64,000 nt of DNA from Thermoplasmata archaeon (lineage in GTDB: Archaea > Thermoplasmatota > Thermoplasmata > Thermoplasmatales > GCA-001856825). This document shows positions 52,906 to 61,363 of this stretch, one piece after another (the stretch's first letter is position 1; the number at the start of each line of letters is the position of its first letter). A program made the position numbers and the translations under genes. The stretch is taken from NCBI GenBank assembly GCA_021817415.1, contig JAKAUZ010000030.1, forward strand, positions 97,475 to 161,474, written 5' to 3'. The notes beneath the pieces are model-generated. The model did not search any database. It was not told where the DNA came from and was given only the letters and a program-made list of their open reading frames with translations.

Positions 52906-54147
52906 CTATTTCTTCAGCTCATCGTGCATTACGTCCCAGTTCCCCTTCTTCATTTCCCAGTTCCTGATTATTCTGTAATATACAAAAGAGCCTGATATTT
53001 GAATCAGGCCTCCTATCAACAGTGGAGACGGCATGTATAGATCCATCAGGTATCCAGACAACCCAGATGTGGACTGCGATCCCCTTGTAGCAATTCCCTG
53101 TATGCTTGATGCAGTTCCATAATCCTCCTTTCCTATACCCCTGACACTTATTGCGCTCCTCATAGGGGCTCCAATTCCAGCAATCCCGCTTCTGAGCGCA
53201 TATAGAAGAAAGGCGATGGTAACAAATGGCGAAAAAGCCAGGACTACCATGAGCAATCCCTGAAAGAACCTGGTCACCGATGATACGCCAATGGCACTGA
53301 TTTTGACAGAGTTAAGATATTTCCCAGATATGTAAGAGCCTAATGCGGTTGCAGCGTAGGCCAGGGTAAATATCTCCCCGACATATGATACCGTCAGATG
53401 ATATCTCAATTCAAACCAGAGAGGAAGGAGGGGAATTGCGATCCCTATGGCTGCACCATTTATCATGTTTGCGGCAATAATCCTCATAGTGTAGGAGAAA
53501 CTCTCTTTCTTCATCACCTTCGTTGTCTTCCTGGGCCTCCTCTTTTCCTTTAGCATGAAGAGTGAAACAAAAGATACCAGGAGAATTAAGAATGAGACTG
53601 CGAAAAGGATTCTAAAAGTACCGGCGGAGCCAAAATAGGGATTCAGGTAGTCGTGAGTTATCACGAGGAAACCGCCTACGATTGATGAGAGAGATGCTAC
53701 CACATTTATATTGGCCAACCTGTGAATTCTGGGCATCTCCTCGGGCCAGTTGCTAGCTACGAAGGCCGTCATCCCTGGGGAGAATGCCCCCCTGAGCCCA
53801 CCTGCAGTGCCTGATATCCCCCCGACTATTGCATACAGGGCTATCAAATAAATGTTAGTGGAAAGTGCCAGCCCTGCAAGACCTATCAGTGGAAACAGTT
53901 CACCCAGGATGAGTGCCTTCGCATATCCTATTCTGTCCCCTATGATCCCTATTGCAAGTGAGAGAAATATATTGAAGAGTACTATGAACAGGTACAGCAC
54001 ACCTATGAGGACGAGGCTATATCCGAGCGAGTGCAGGTATAACGAGAACGCGAGTGATACGAAAACCAGGGCTATGCTTCTGGCCGACCTAGAAATTAAA
54101 AGATATGGAAAGGACGCATCTATTTTGTCCTGGGACTCGCTGAACAT
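52906..54147 (-). CDS. MFS transporter
   Basis: A 413-aa, 12-helix carrier. Motif A-like IGIIGDRIGYAKALILGE follows helix 2, and a glycine-rich segment (GGISGTAGGLRG) lies in helix 4-5. The basic loop LKEKRRPRKTTKVMKK divides the halves. Probably a drug/metabolite efflux protein of the DHA1-like group; substrate unknown. It precedes a 47-aa membrane ORF on the same strand. Confidence 0.78.
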   Translation of the reverse strand: MFSESQDKIDASFPYLLISRSARSIALVFVSLAFSLYLHSLGYSLVLIGVLYLFIVLFNIFLSLAIGIIGDRIGYAKALILGELFPLIGLAGLALSTNIYLIALYAIVGGISGTAGGLRGAFSPGMTAFVASNWPEEMPRIHRLANINVVASLSSIVGGFLVITHDYLNPYFGSAGTFRILFAVSFLILLVSFVSLFMLKEKRRPRKTTKVMKKESFSYTMRIIAANMINGAAIGIAIPLLPLWFELRYHLTVSYVGEIFTLAYAATALGSYISGKYLNSVKISAIGVSSVTRFFQGLLMVVLAFSPFVTIAFLLYALRSGIAGIGAPMRSAISVRGIGKEDYGTASSIQGIATRGSQSTSGLSGYLMDLYMPSPLLIGGLIQISGSFVYYRIIRNWEMKKGNWDVMHDELKK

Positions 54148-54210
54148 GAAATCTAAAATCCCTCTAAAGTATATATCAATATTGAAATTTCCTATTGGTT
54201 AAGGGAGATT

Positions 54211-54354
54211 TTACTTCCAGAATAGTCCCAGAATAATGAGAACAACTCCAATGAATAGAAGCCCTAGATAGACAGGATGGAAACCCCTTGAAATGTAAAG
54301 GATGATGATTATTGCCAATTCGAGTACACCCACTGCAAGCATTCTTAGTTTCAT
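54211..54354 (-). CDS. 47-aa small membrane protein (below ORF-track cutoff)
   Basis: An ATG at 54354 opens 47 codons ending in TAA at 54211. It forms two hydrophobic helices (LAVGVLELAIIIILYI and YLGLLFIGVVLIILGLFW) joined by a short RGFHPV turn, with positive residues at both ends: a hairpin membrane protein. It lies about 60 bases upstream of the MFS gene on the same strand and may be cotranscribed. Confidence 0.6.
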   Translation of the reverse strand: MKLRMLAVGVLELAIIIILYISRGFHPVYLGLLFIGVVLIILGLFWK

Positions 54355-54474
54355 ACTCCCAAATGGATACGCAACCTTAATGTTTACGTGGGGGTAGAAT
54401 GTCTCCCTAAACTATGATCTATACAATAGATTCGAGTACATCGTTGATTGAAGAAGATAATTCATCCGGTGAAA

Positions 54475-54516
54475 GTGGACCGGCCTAGATTTGTTAAAGT
54501 CTTAAGCGAATACTTC
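54475..54516 (+). repeat. Dispersed direct repeat, copy A
   Basis: Begins GTGGACCGGCCTAGATTTG and ends TTAAGCGAATACTT. It shares the 14-base end exactly with copy D (61.27 kb) and the GTGGACCGGNC...GATTTG start with copy E (63.24 kb). It lies upstream of the decayed zinc-ribbon gene and the RelBE module. Confidence 0.5.
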
Positions 54517-54579
54517 ACTTATATATTTTTGAGGATAAGAATTCAATATCTGTCGCACATATAATTAAAAAGGGTGACA

Positions 54580-54831
54580 ATGACTGGAATGGTCAAGAGG
54601 ATCAGAGAAAAGAAGGTTTTTGATGTAACCTGTCCAAAGTGCGGTGAAGCTTTCGGAGTTGGATTCAATCCTGTCATTGACGGTAGGTTCTGCCATGTGA
54701 TCAAAAGTGACGGGACATGAATACGGGGTTTTAGCGCAATCCATATGAGAATCTAGAGTAATCTCAAATGCCCCTACTGCAAGAACAAATTTGTGGAAAT
54801 GGGAGAATGGAGTTATCAAATTCCAATCTAG
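54580..54831 (+). pseudogene. Decayed small zinc-ribbon gene with two in-frame stops
   Basis: A frame beginning at ATG 54580 encodes MTGMVKRIREKK then CPKCGEAFGVGF, and stops at TGA 54718. The same frame, past a second stop (TAG 54754), resumes with LKCPYCKNKFVEMGEW and ends at TAG 54829. Two CPxC knuckles about 50 residues apart suggest a former 83-residue zinc-ribbon protein broken by two nonsense changes; no frameshift is needed. A short 46-aa product may still be made. Confidence 0.5.
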
Positions 54832-54854
54832 GTTGTACAACTTGCATTTTCCAT

Positions 54855-54888
54855 AACGTTTAATAACTATTGCTACCTATTGCTATCT
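54855..54888 (+). promoter_or_regulatory. RelBE promoter with tandem 10-bp repeat
   Basis: GTTTAATAAC looks like a TATA element. Directly after it CTATTGCTA occurs twice, 10 bases apart, ending just before the ATG at 54889. Tandem direct repeats spaced one helical turn apart suit a ribbon-helix-helix antitoxin acting as autorepressor. Confidence 0.45.
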
Positions 54889-55149
54889 ATGGTAACAACA
54901 GTTCAAATTGACAATGAACTCAAGGAACGGTTGAACCGCTTAAAAATCCATCCAAGAGAATCTTACAACGACCTGATTTCAAGATTGATAGACTCATATT
55001 CACCAGATGTTGCCAGCAGGGAATCACTGATAGAAACACTCGACATTCTTTCTGACCCGGAAATAATGAGGGGAATTGCTCGAGGACTTGAAGACATTAA
55101 GGCAGGAAATACAAAGTCTCTCGATCAAATCAGCAGGGAGCTTGAATAG
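54889..55149 (+). CDS. RelB/VapB-like antitoxin (ribbon-helix-helix)
   Basis: An 86-aa protein from ATG 54889 (the track TTG is three codons earlier). TTVQIDNELKERLNRLKIHPRESYNDLISRLID is a ribbon-helix-helix DNA-binding start of the archaeal antitoxin type; the acidic helical C-terminus (DILSDPEIMRGIARGLEDIKAG) would wrap the toxin. The stop codon is 2 bases before the RelE-type toxin start. It should repress the operon and neutralise the toxin. Confidence 0.8.
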   Translation: MVTTVQIDNELKERLNRLKIHPRESYNDLISRLIDSYSPDVASRESLIETLDILSDPEIMRGIARGLEDIKAGNTKSLDQISRELE

Positions 55150-55151
55150 TA

Positions 55152-55403
55152 TTGCCGTTTGACATCGTCCTCACAGAGGAATCTGAGGAGTTTATCAAGA
55201 AATGTGACAAGGCAGTAAGGAACAGGATAATCAAATCCCTTCGCAAACTTGAAAACGAACCCGAGAGCGGAAAACCTCTGACCTCTATACTTACGGGACT
55301 CTGGAGCCTGAGTATTGGGGACTATAGGGCAATTTATCAAATAAAGAACAGTGAGCTAATAGTTGTAGTTATCAAGATCGGACATAGAAAGAACGTTTAT
55401 TGA
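55152..55403 (+). CDS. RelE/ParE-superfamily toxin
   Basis: An 83-aa protein with the RelE fold: FDIVLTEESEEFIKKCDKAVRNRIIKSLRKL, KPLTSILTGLWSLSIGDYRAIYQI and VVVIKIGHRKNVY. The final GHRKNVY matches the RelE C-terminal Arg/Tyr-type active site; RelE toxins cut mRNA on the ribosome. The TTG start lies 2 bases after the antitoxin stop. The module lies between repeat copies A and B. Confidence 0.85.
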   Translation: MPFDIVLTEESEEFIKKCDKAVRNRIIKSLRKLENEPESGKPLTSILTGLWSLSIGDYRAIYQIKNSELIVVVIKIGHRKNVY

Positions 55404-55416
55404 TGATTAGTTCGAA

Positions 55417-55456
55417 TGAGCCTGTCTGGATTTGATTAGTTTTAAGTGAAGATTGA
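55417..55456 (+). repeat. Dispersed direct repeat, copy B
   Basis: CCTGTCTGGATTTGATTAG followed by TTTTAAGTGAAGATT resembles copies D and E (GGATTTGATTA and TTTTAAGCGAATACTT). It starts 14 bases after the RelE-type toxin stop. Confidence 0.4.
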
Positions 55457-55825
55457 GATGGAATCAACTTCTGCAAATTATGCTCAATTTATCATTAAAA
55501 CTTTTATGATTGTTGGGCTGAAACGAATAACTCTTTTTCAATCCTTTATGCCCTCGCGTATCAAACCTTTTACAGTTGTTCTATCAACAACGCAGACTTA
55601 TGGGCCCTGGAAGTGTGTTGCATAACTCCACTGTATTTCATAATACGGGGGAGTGATTGGCTTGTATGACACCAAATCCAATAACAGCTACAGTGAATAG
55701 GAGCACAAGAGGGTATTGGATCGGTCCAGACAGAAGGTATTACATCTACGACAGATCCCTTGTGGACAAGATTGAAGATATCATTGAACCATCATTCCTT
55801 TTGCATGCAGAATCATAAAAATTCA

Positions 55826-55860
55826 GAGTTGACCGGTCTGGATTCATTCATAATAAAATG
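55826..55860 (+). repeat. Dispersed direct repeat, copy C (degenerate)
   Basis: GTTGACCGGTCTGGATTCATT matches the start of copy E (GTGGACCGGTCAGGATTTGATT) at most positions; the 3' half is poorly conserved. Confidence 0.35.
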
Positions 55861-56019
55861 ACTTTCCCCATTTATAGGGTTTGGAAAAATGATAAAAGGC
55901 GCGCTGTTAACATCATTCAGACCAAGAATCGGGAAGTACTTGGGGAGTGAGTGACAGAAATACCGTCAATATTTAATAATTGGTAACTAACTGGCGAACC
56001 AGCGAGAAGTCATTTGAAT

Positions 56020-56877
56020 TCATAAAGAGAAGTAATTGTAGGCCCTAGAAAGGTTGAATCCGTTGTCATGGTAGAAGTTGTTGGTCGCCGCATTCATTAT
56101 CATGAAGTCAGCAATTGCGACCTTTGCACCTCGCCTGAATAATGAGTTCAGCCCGGTAAGCAAGAGTGTCGATCCAATCCGGTGTCTGAAGAACTCTGGA
56201 CTCACTGCGATATCGAAGTCTCCCAGCCCCTTTGGACGCACTTCGGCAATTATGTGACCCGCAAACTTGCCATCCACTTCTGCAATGTAAGTTTCGGAAC
56301 TCCATTTACCTACCCAGTCTGAGTACACCTTGAGGTCGTTGAATGATCTGTAGTGAATATCGTGCATCCTCTTGATATCTTCCTCATCTCCTTTCTGGGC
56401 CGGTCTTATCGATACCCCATCTGGGATTTCAAATTTCAGGTAACCGTTGAGTTCCCTCGTTGCTAGCGCCATTCCATTCAGCCACTTCAGTCCAAATTCG
56501 ATCGCAACTCCTCCTCCAAAATGATTGTCCAAAGGGACACGAAGTCTGGCAGGTCTTTCCAGTGAGTCAAAGATAGTCGAACATTCCTTCAGTTTTTCAG
56601 AATCTTTTGAACTGAGCTTTCCCTGCGGGTCTCCATAATATCCATCTATTTCTCCCCACAATTCCTCTATCGTGGTAACATTTCCAATCTTCCGGGATAG
56701 TGCCACCCCAGACGTTTTCCCCTTCTCGACATACAGCCAAGCTTTTGCATTCTGCTTGGATAACTCATCAGCGCTTAACGTGTATTGCCAGAACGTTTCA
56801 TAGAGCCTCCCTCTATTGAAGGAGATGCACAAATCGGAAACTTCACCTAAATCATCCGCAACCTGCCATGTGCCCAT
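56020..56877 (-). CDS. GNAT-family N-acetyltransferase
   Basis: A 285-aa protein. The N-terminal 150 residues are a diverged region, possibly a second, degenerate GNAT unit. The C-terminal GNAT fold has SIRPAQKGDEEDIKRMHDI, AEVDGKFAGHIIAEV, FDIAVSPEFFRHRIGSTLLLTGL (acetyl-CoA loop; RxxGxG-like RHRIGS) and NAATNNFYHDNGFNLSRAYNYF. It transfers acetyl to an unknown amine. Monocistronic, in accessory DNA. Confidence 0.8.
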   Translation of the reverse strand: MGTWQVADDLGEVSDLCISFNRGRLYETFWQYTLSADELSKQNAKAWLYVEKGKTSGVALSRKIGNVTTIEELWGEIDGYYGDPQGKLSSKDSEKLKECSTIFDSLERPARLRVPLDNHFGGGVAIEFGLKWLNGMALATRELNGYLKFEIPDGVSIRPAQKGDEEDIKRMHDIHYRSFNDLKVYSDWVGKWSSETYIAEVDGKFAGHIIAEVRPKGLGDFDIAVSPEFFRHRIGSTLLLTGLNSLFRRGAKVAIADFMIMNAATNNFYHDNGFNLSRAYNYFSL

Positions 56878-57509
56878 CTTTCATACATTCATGGTGTGCA
56901 GATATATCTTATGCGTTCATCTTCAACGGATATTCTTGTCTATGAGAAACATAAAAGTCCCGTACCAGTTTATCTACGTGTAGGGCCTATCAACGCTCAT
57001 TTTTAGCGCATTGGGGAAGTCAGTGTTGGGCAGCTATCATTTGAAGGGTTCCCGTGAGATATCTGGTCGAGGTGGAGCGATAAGGGACCATGTCACATTC
57101 TACCTTTCCCAGTGTTTATCCGAATGCAAATTTGCTTGTTAAACCTCAGGTTTGATGTATACATTTACCGGCTCCTGGTCATTGAAAATTTTCCATTCAG
57201 GATCGCGTATCATGGTTGAAGAAGAATTCGTTGTTAAGGGTGCCCAGATCCCCTGTCAGCATTCCTGCCCTGAAGTGGCCATAATCAGAATCCAGTAATC
57301 CCATCCCTCTGACAGGAAATGTCATTTCTGGTACTGGAAGAATGAGAAGATTTGTCCTGTCCACGAACTTGAATTTTTCCCTCTTTGTGCCATCCATTCC
57401 ATTTCTCTCCTCATTAACAACCGTAGTTACCCGTAAAATTTACTCAACTCAGAAATACTGTCTATTCAATCCTGTCCTTAATTTGGTGATATAATAAGAG
57501 CATAGTTTA
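56878..57509. other. Intergenic gap, at most one small ORF
   Basis: About 630 bases. A 66-codon minus-strand ORF at 57197-57397 is listed separately. The rest shows no tRNA, repeat copy or longer frame on either strand. It is accessory-region DNA between the GNAT gene and the ABC exporter. Confidence 0.4.
57197..57397 (-). CDS. Small hypothetical ORF
   Basis: A 66-aa frame with a purine-rich GAGGAGAGAA about 10 bases upstream. It encodes a charged start (DGTKREKFKFVDR) and a mixed middle (LLDSDYGHFRAGMLTGDLG). No family is recognised; it could be a remnant. Marginal. Confidence 0.3.
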   Translation of the reverse strand: MDGTKREKFKFVDRTNLLILPVPEMTFPVRGMGLLDSDYGHFRAGMLTGDLGTLNNEFFFNHDTRS

Positions 57510-59297
57510 TTAGAGCCCACCTTCAGCGTGGACGTAGGCTGAAACGCTCCGTTTATAAAGGTTTTTGAAAACTCCCTCCTGATTTGCCAATGCGTCAAGT
57601 GTTCCCTCCTGCACGACTTTGCCCTTTTCTAACACTATAATCCTGTCTGAGAGGGTGATGAGTGAGAACCTGTGAGATATGAGGATAAGAGTTCCATTCT
57701 TTGCGTAGTTTCTCATTGCCGTTATGATATTCTTCTCAGACCTTGAATCGATCTGGGCTGTAGCCTCATCCATTATAATAATGTCTGGGTTTCTCACGAA
57801 AGCCCGCAAAATAGATACCGCCTGACGTTGACCTTCAGAAAGGTTCCTTCCCATTTCCCCTACCGGTGAATCTATACCCTTTGGGAGAGTGCGGAATATG
57901 TCACTCATTCCATAGAGTTCTATAAGGGATTGAACCTCCTCCTTTGTTATTCTGGTCTTGGAATATTCTATGTTTTCAAATATTGAACCGTTAAATAGGA
58001 ATGGTTCCTGAAGAACGGGAACTATCAACTTCCTGTAGTCTCTGGTATCCAGGGTGTTTAAAGTCCTGAGGTCTATTGTAATATCTCCCTCATCCGGGTA
58101 CTTGAACTTGAGGATTACGTTAGTAAGTGTTGTCTTTCCAGCGCCTGTTCTCCCAACTATCGCAACGCACTCCCCCTTTTTTATCTCCACGGTTACTTTA
58201 TCGAGAGCAACGCTGCCATCGTATGTGACCCTCATTCCCTTCCCCTTGATTGAATTGGAGAATGTATGTACTTTTTCTATTCCACTATCTTTTTCTGGGC
58301 TGCTATCGATGATGCTGTAGATACGGGAAGCTCCAACTATTGAATTCTGATAGGTATTATAGAGCTGTGAAAGCTGTACGATGGGATTGAAGAACTGCTG
58401 AACATAAGCTATGAATGATACCAGGATACCGAGGCTTATCTGGCCTTTCAACAGGGCGATTGATCCTTCATAAATCACCAAGACTATTCCAACGGCTTCA
58501 ATTACCCTTATTACAGAACCGTAGGAGGATGACAGCTTCGTTGCCTTCATGTTTGCATTGAAATTTTCTGAGTTCAGGGTTCTGAACCTTTCCTCAATCT
58601 TTTGCTCTGCGTTGAATGCCTTCACCGTCCTTATCGCAGCTATTGTCTCTGCAAGATTACCGGTTATTGCTGCGATTGCTTTCCTGGTTTTCAGGTAGTT
58701 CGCCCTTACCTTTGTCTGTAGAGCGAGGGTGAATATACCAAGAACTGGCATTACGAGGAGACTGTATAGTGCAAGTGGAGTATCAAGGTAGAACATAATA
58801 CCCGCTGCGATGACGATAGTTGTTACCCCGGAAATCACCTGCGGTAACTGATACGTCAGGAAGTCTGATATTGATTCTGAGTCATTCTCTATCCTGCTTA
58901 TCAGATACCCAGCCTTAACCTTGCTGAAAAATTCCAGCGGAACCCTCTGGAGGTTCTGGAATGCTCTGTCCCTCAATCTCTTTATGACACCCTGAGCAAC
59001 CTTCGTTGATGCAAGTGACATCGATCTGTTGCTGAAGAATTGAAAGAAGTAAAGGAGAAAGAAGAGTGAGGCGTAGAGGGCAAGGGACGTTACGTTCCTG
59101 GAAAGTATGGCATTAACAGCAAATCCAAGGGCAAGCGGATAAAGGACCCGTGCTATAGCAGTTATTACAACTGATGTGGTGAAGACGGCCGAATTCCGCT
59201 TCCAGTAAAGTATATCCTTGACCATCCGGAGCATGGTCTTTCCGCCCTTCTCCGGCTTTAGGAACTCGTCTTCCACGGCGTCATATCCTGTTGACAT
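57510..59297 (-). CDS. ABC exporter half-transporter, second of pair
   Basis: About 595 aa from the ATG at 59297; the track start 23 codons earlier lies inside the upstream gene. A six-helix type IV exporter membrane domain (residues about 40-330) precedes the ATPase: Walker A GRTGAGKTT, Q-loop PVLQEPFLF, signature LSEGQRQAV, Walker B IIMDEATAQID, H-loop SHRF. All motifs look intact; the signature is LSEGQ. It overlaps its partner gene by 17 bases, so it forms a heterodimer exporting lipids, drugs or peptides. Confidence 0.88.
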   Translation of the reverse strand: MSTGYDAVEDEFLKPEKGGKTMLRMVKDILYWKRNSAVFTTSVVITAIARVLYPLALGFAVNAILSRNVTSLALYASLFFLLYFFQFFSNRSMSLASTKVAQGVIKRLRDRAFQNLQRVPLEFFSKVKAGYLISRIENDSESISDFLTYQLPQVISGVTTIVIAAGIMFYLDTPLALYSLLVMPVLGIFTLALQTKVRANYLKTRKAIAAITGNLAETIAAIRTVKAFNAEQKIEERFRTLNSENFNANMKATKLSSSYGSVIRVIEAVGIVLVIYEGSIALLKGQISLGILVSFIAYVQQFFNPIVQLSQLYNTYQNSIVGASRIYSIIDSSPEKDSGIEKVHTFSNSIKGKGMRVTYDGSVALDKVTVEIKKGECVAIVGRTGAGKTTLTNVILKFKYPDEGDITIDLRTLNTLDTRDYRKLIVPVLQEPFLFNGSIFENIEYSKTRITKEEVQSLIELYGMSDIFRTLPKGIDSPVGEMGRNLSEGQRQAVSILRAFVRNPDIIIMDEATAQIDSRSEKNIITAMRNYAKNGTLILISHRFSLITLSDRIIVLEKGKVVQEGTLDALANQEGVFKNLYKRSVSAYVHAEGGL

Positions 59298-61008
59298 AAC
59301 CACCTTCCTCGCCGGTAGGATCCTCCCGAAGTTCCCCTTCTTCCAGCAATAATACTTTATCGGCAAATGAGAGAGCAGATGCCCTCAGGCTTATCATGAT
59401 TATTATTGTGTTCCTCATGAACTCCCTCAGGTTTTTGAATATGTTTATTTCAGTATCAGGATCAACGCTAGATGTAGCATCGTCAAGAATGAGTATCAGG
59501 GGATTTCTCAGAACAGCTCTTGCGATCGCAATTCTCTGTCTCTGTCCCCCCGAGAGCGTTATGCCCCTCTCACCTATCATCGTATCGTATTTTAGTGGCA
59601 GAGACTCTATGAAATCAGATATGGATGCTATTCTGGTTGCGTCCTTTATGCTTGTATCTGGAGCGTCGAGTCCAAAGAGTATATTCTCCCTTATCGTACC
59701 TGAAAGGAGAATGATTTCCTGAGGAACGATAGATATTCTGCTCCTCAGGATGCTCAACGGAATATCCCTGGTGTTCCTACCTCCAAGCGATATGGTTCCT
59801 GAGTCAGCCTCATAATATCTAGTTATGAGATTTACCAGTGAGGACTTACCTGCACCTGTCTTCCCCGTAATTCCGACGAATTCTCCTGGTAGGGCCCTGA
59901 ACGTGACATCCTTCAATATCACATTGTTGCCTCTTGCGAATTTCACGTGATCGAAGGTCAGTATTCCAGGCTGAATTGTTTCTTGGGAATGTTCCACATC
60001 TTCCTCCCCTCCAGAGGCAGTTATTTCCTGAATCCTTCCTATGGCTGCTCTTGAATTCTCCGAGAACACTATCATTCTCCCCAGGAAGGAGACAGGGTCT
60101 GTGAGCATGGCAAATATGGTTACTGCCGCCACCAACCCACCAACACTTGCCTTGCTTATCAGGTCCAGGTAACCACCAATTCCAATAATCGCACTCGAGA
60201 CTGCGGCAACAGTGAGAGGCATGAGGTTGTTGATTATTACCCTGGTTTTCACCACTTCATAATTTTCGTCATAATACTGTTCTGTAATCGCGGCGTACTT
60301 ATCAATCTCTTTCTTCTCAGAGGCAAGCCCCCTAACAACCCTTTGACCGACAATGTTTTCCTGAAGTGTTTCCCCAAGCTTCCCATAGGTATCCCTGATC
60401 TTCTTCCAGACCGGTCTTTGCCTTCTTGACGAAACAATACCTAGGAAAATCAGGACAGGTACTGCCAGCGCCAGTAAGAGCGAGAAGAGCGGGGAAATCA
60501 TGAACAGCAGTATGAACGCTTCTATGATGAGGAATACAGTTGGGAAGAGACTAGTAAACATACTAAGATTGAAATTTCTTGTCGCCTCAATGTCCATTGA
60601 TCCTCTTGAAAGCAGATCGCCTGAAGTCTGTGTTTCGAAGAACAGGAACCTCTTCCTGACCAAATGAGATACGAAATCCTTTCTCAGATTATACGCGTAC
60701 GTCTGGCTGATGTATTGCCCACCGTAATTCAGTGAAAATGTCGCAGCTGCTGATATTGTATAAGCCAGCACTATCAGTAATGCAATGTGAGGAATAGATG
60801 AGTAGATTCCATATTCTACGGCTGTTACCGCCTCGCCGATGAATACAGGTACGAGCAGTAAAGAGAAGTTTGATATTATTCCGGCTACAATAACGATCGA
60901 AAAGGAGAGAGCACTGTTTTTCAGATATGGTCGCGCAAATAGCACTGGCTCAAGTATTTTCAATAAAGAACCTTTTTTCCTCCTTTCGCCAGAAGTTTCA
61001 ACTGCCAT
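59281..61008 (-). CDS. ABC exporter half-transporter, first of pair
   Basis: A 575-aa protein with six N-terminal helices and a C-terminal ATPase: Walker A GKTGAGKSS, Q-loop IVPQEIILL, signature LSGGQRQRI, Walker B LILDDATSSVD. The H-loop reads SLRAS where a His is normally found (compare SHRF in the partner), and the Walker B catalytic Glu is Asp (LDDATSS). These changes mark the degenerate-site half seen in heterodimeric exporters, with the partner supplying the active site. First gene of the two-gene operon. Confidence 0.88.
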   Translation of the reverse strand: MAVETSGERRKKGSLLKILEPVLFARPYLKNSALSFSIVIVAGIISNFSLLLVPVFIGEAVTAVEYGIYSSIPHIALLIVLAYTISAAATFSLNYGGQYISQTYAYNLRKDFVSHLVRKRFLFFETQTSGDLLSRGSMDIEATRNFNLSMFTSLFPTVFLIIEAFILLFMISPLFSLLLALAVPVLIFLGIVSSRRQRPVWKKIRDTYGKLGETLQENIVGQRVVRGLASEKKEIDKYAAITEQYYDENYEVVKTRVIINNLMPLTVAAVSSAIIGIGGYLDLISKASVGGLVAAVTIFAMLTDPVSFLGRMIVFSENSRAAIGRIQEITASGGEEDVEHSQETIQPGILTFDHVKFARGNNVILKDVTFRALPGEFVGITGKTGAGKSSLVNLITRYYEADSGTISLGGRNTRDIPLSILRSRISIVPQEIILLSGTIRENILFGLDAPDTSIKDATRIASISDFIESLPLKYDTMIGERGITLSGGQRQRIAIARAVLRNPLILILDDATSSVDPDTEINIFKNLREFMRNTIIIMISLRASALSFADKVLLLEEGELREDPTGEEGGYVNRI

Positions 61009-61363
61009 TATGAAGCCCTGCTCCCCTTTTTTGTAACTTTGTCTAATGCCCTAATCAATATTATCCTTTGCCTCATAATAGGAACGATGCGATACGCTAA
61101 ATTTTCCTTATCACTCTTTCCTTATCATTGATGCTTGGAGTCGTAGCATCCCAGTTTAATGGAATTTCTGATATTCATGGGGAAATATCCTGATATCTTC
61201 TAATAGACGCAATAAAGGAGGCGGTGCAGGTGTATTTTTTTCTAGATCCAATTTCTACGGGAACTGGATGGTATGGACGCGGTCGGGATTTGCTTATTAT
61301 TTTAAGCGAATACTTTTGGAGGTATTCTCTAATAACTTCTTGGTCATTCGATTTAGTGTTTCA
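61009..61363. other. Intergenic gap containing repeat copy D
   Basis: About 355 bases between the AbiE-type module and the ABC exporter. It contains copy D of the dispersed repeat (61271-61318). The plus-strand 99-codon ORF of the track here runs antisense into the nucleotidyltransferase gene and looks like a shadow. The minus-strand exporter promoter should lie within the left half. Confidence 0.4.
61271..61318 (+). repeat. Dispersed direct repeat, copy D
   Basis: Reads TATGGACGCGGTCGGGATTTG, then ATTTTAAGCGAATACTTTTGG. The last part shares TTAAGCGAATACTT exactly with copy A. It lies just beyond the 3' end of the AbiE-type module, with copy E on the module's other side. Confidence 0.5.

Larger units (their letters stand above)
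55404..56019. other. Intergenic accessory gap with repeats and a 50-codon ORF
   Basis: About 616 bases. Repeat copy B begins 14 bases after the toxin stop and copy C lies at 55826-55860. Between them a 50-codon ORF (55666-55818, ATG to TAA) would encode a peptide with RGYWIGPDRRYYIYDRS; it may be a remnant of a larger gene. Nothing else is recognised. Confidence 0.4.

Noticed and set aside
54867-54890. Start of a CRISPR array or larger tandem repeat
   Set aside because: Only two 10-bp units and no spacers; better read as an operator.
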